NCBI GenBank assembly: GCA_026392325.1 | Contig: JAPLCH010000254.1 | Coordinates: forward strand, 1-6,236 | Direction of reading: 5' to 3' | DNA from: Solirubrobacterales bacterium | GTDB taxonomy: Bacteria; Actinomycetota; Thermoleophilia; Solirubrobacterales; Solirubrobacteraceae | DNA length: 6,236 nt | Shown here: piece by piece, positions 5,372-6,236 of the stretch | Layout: every line of letters starts with the position of its first letter | How positions within the stretch are numbered: position 1 is the first letter of the stretch | Translations under genes and position numbers: made by a program | The notes under the pieces: model-generated | Databases searched by the model: none | What the model saw: the letters and a program-made list of their open reading frames with translations, nothing else | What the model was told of the DNA's origin: nothing

Positions 5372-6236
5372 GTGAGCAAGACCCCAGTGAAGGTGACAGT
5401 TACAGGTGCCGCAGGCCAGATCGGCTACGCGCTCCTCTTCCGTATCGCAAGTGGCCAGATGCTCGGGCCGGACACGCCAGTTGAGCTGCGCCTTCTTGAA
5501 GTACCCCAGGCTGTAGGAGCACTTGACGGCGTTGCTTATGAGCTTGAGGACTGCGCCTTCCCGCTGCTCAGCGGGATTGAGGCAACCGACGATCCCAACA
5601 AGGCATTCGACGGCGCAAACATCTCACTGCTCGTCGGAGCCCGTCCACGCGGACCGGGAATGGAGCGTGCCGACCTGCTTGAAGCCAATGGTGCGATCTT
5701 CACCGTTCAAGGCAAGGCGATCAATGACAACGCTGCTGACGACGTGAAAGTTCTGGTTGTCGGCAACCCAGCTAACACGAACTCTCTGATTGCGATGAAC
5801 AGCGCACCGGACGTTCCACGTGAGCGTTTCACCGCAATGCTTCGCCTTGACCACAACCGTGCGCTTGCGCAGGCATCCGTCAAGACTGGTGCAGCGGTTG
5901 AGTCAATCACCCAGCTTGGCGTGTGGGGCAACCACTCACCATCCATGTACCCGGACCTCGAGCATGCGCTGATCAACGGTCAGCCAGCACTCGACGTTGT
6001 CAACGATCGCGAGTGGTACGAGAACGAATTCATTCCGACAGTCGGTAAGCGCGGCGCTGCGATCATCGAAGCGCGTGGCTCAAGCTCGGCAGCCTCGGCA
6101 GCCAACGCAGCAATTGACCACATCCACGACTGGGTGCTTGGCACCAACGGCCAGTGGGTTTCGATGGGCGTCGTTTCAGACGGCTCCTACGGCGTGGACG
6201 AGGGACTCATCTCCGGCTTCCCAGTCACCTGTGAGG
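5372..6236 (+). CDS. mdh: NAD-dependent malate dehydrogenase, 3' end cut by window edge
   Basis: Oxidises malate to oxaloacetate, the last TCA step, in the cytoplasm; lactate/malate dehydrogenase family, actinobacterial MDH subgroup (usually about 328 residues; 288 codons seen, so about 40 are missing). Motifs: NAD-binding GAAGQIG at 12-18; the acidic Glu43 ending LRLLE (39-43), typical of NAD rather than NADP use; mobile-loop GARPRGPGMER (89-99) with Arg93 and Arg99 for substrate carboxylates; GNPANTN (131-137); LDHNR (159-163) with Asp160 and Arg163; and WGNHSP (185-190) with catalytic His188. The frame is clean with no stop or shift. The GTG start at 5372 is fixed by AAGGAG 8 nt upstream. 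It follows icd by 53 nt on the same strand, so the two are probably co-transcribed and work in the same cycle. If icd is truly broken, mdh still has its own ribosome site. Confidence 0.96.
   Translation, partial: MSKTPVKVTVTGAAGQIGYALLFRIASGQMLGPDTPVELRLLEVPQAVGALDGVAYELEDCAFPLLSGIEATDDPNKAFDGANISLLVGARPRGPGMERADLLEANGAIFTVQGKAINDNAADDVKVLVVGNPANTNSLIAMNSAPDVPRERFTAMLRLDHNRALAQASVKTGAAVESITQLGVWGNHSPSMYPDLEHALINGQPALDVVNDREWYENEFIPTVGKRGAAIIEARGSSSAASAANAAIDHIHDWVLGTNGQWVSMGVVSDGSYGVDEGLISGFPVTCE

Noticed and set aside
1..6236. CRISPR arrays, tRNA/rRNA genes, IS elements, phage genes
   Set aside because: I read both strands for direct repeats, transposase or integrase motifs and RNA gene signatures and found none.

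Overview
The window is ordinary central-metabolism DNA from a moderately high-GC bacterium, most likely an actinomycete (Actinomycetota). The clearest sign is the malate dehydrogenase at the right edge, which reads like the actinobacterial MDH throughout (GAAGQIGYALLFRIASGQ, GARPRGPGMERADLLEANG, RLDHNRA, WGNHSP). The protease resembles mycobacterial Rip3 (Rv2625c). The lineage below phylum cannot be told from this sequence. I see no phage, IS element, CRISPR array, tRNA or rRNA.

Left part, minus strand, about 1-4164 (genes read right to left). An AidB-type acyl-CoA dehydrogenase (2515-4164) is followed after 33 nt by a Rip3-like site-2 protease with two CBS domains (1315-2481). After a 106-nt gap comes a succinate dehydrogenase / fumarate reductase flavoprotein (SdhA, start at 1208), which runs off the left edge with 402 codons visible. 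The spacing allows aidB-like and rip3-like to be one transcript. sdhA may have its own leader, because the 106-nt gap holds a small hairpin and a short coding-like stretch.

Centre, about 4165-4291. This is a divergent intergenic region between the aidB-like gene (minus) and icd (plus). It carries a 6+6 palindrome and a second short inverted repeat, and no confident promoter boxes.

Right part, plus strand, 4292-6236. A homodimeric-type isocitrate dehydrogenase (icd) is split by a frameshift at about 4667: the first 125 codons are in one frame and the rest, 4668-5318, is in the +1 frame. Both halves carry intact family motifs. After 53 nt and a strong AAGGAG ribosome binding site comes mdh (GTG start at 5372), which runs off the right edge with 288 of about 328 codons visible.

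Isocitrate dehydrogenase, malate dehydrogenase and succinate dehydrogenase are three steps of the TCA cycle, so this is a TCA neighbourhood with a membrane protease and an acyl-CoA dehydrogenase homologue lying between them. The main point needing a second look is the icd frameshift, which is either a sequence or assembly error or a genuine recent lesion in a core enzyme. I found no convincing evidence of a new biological system.
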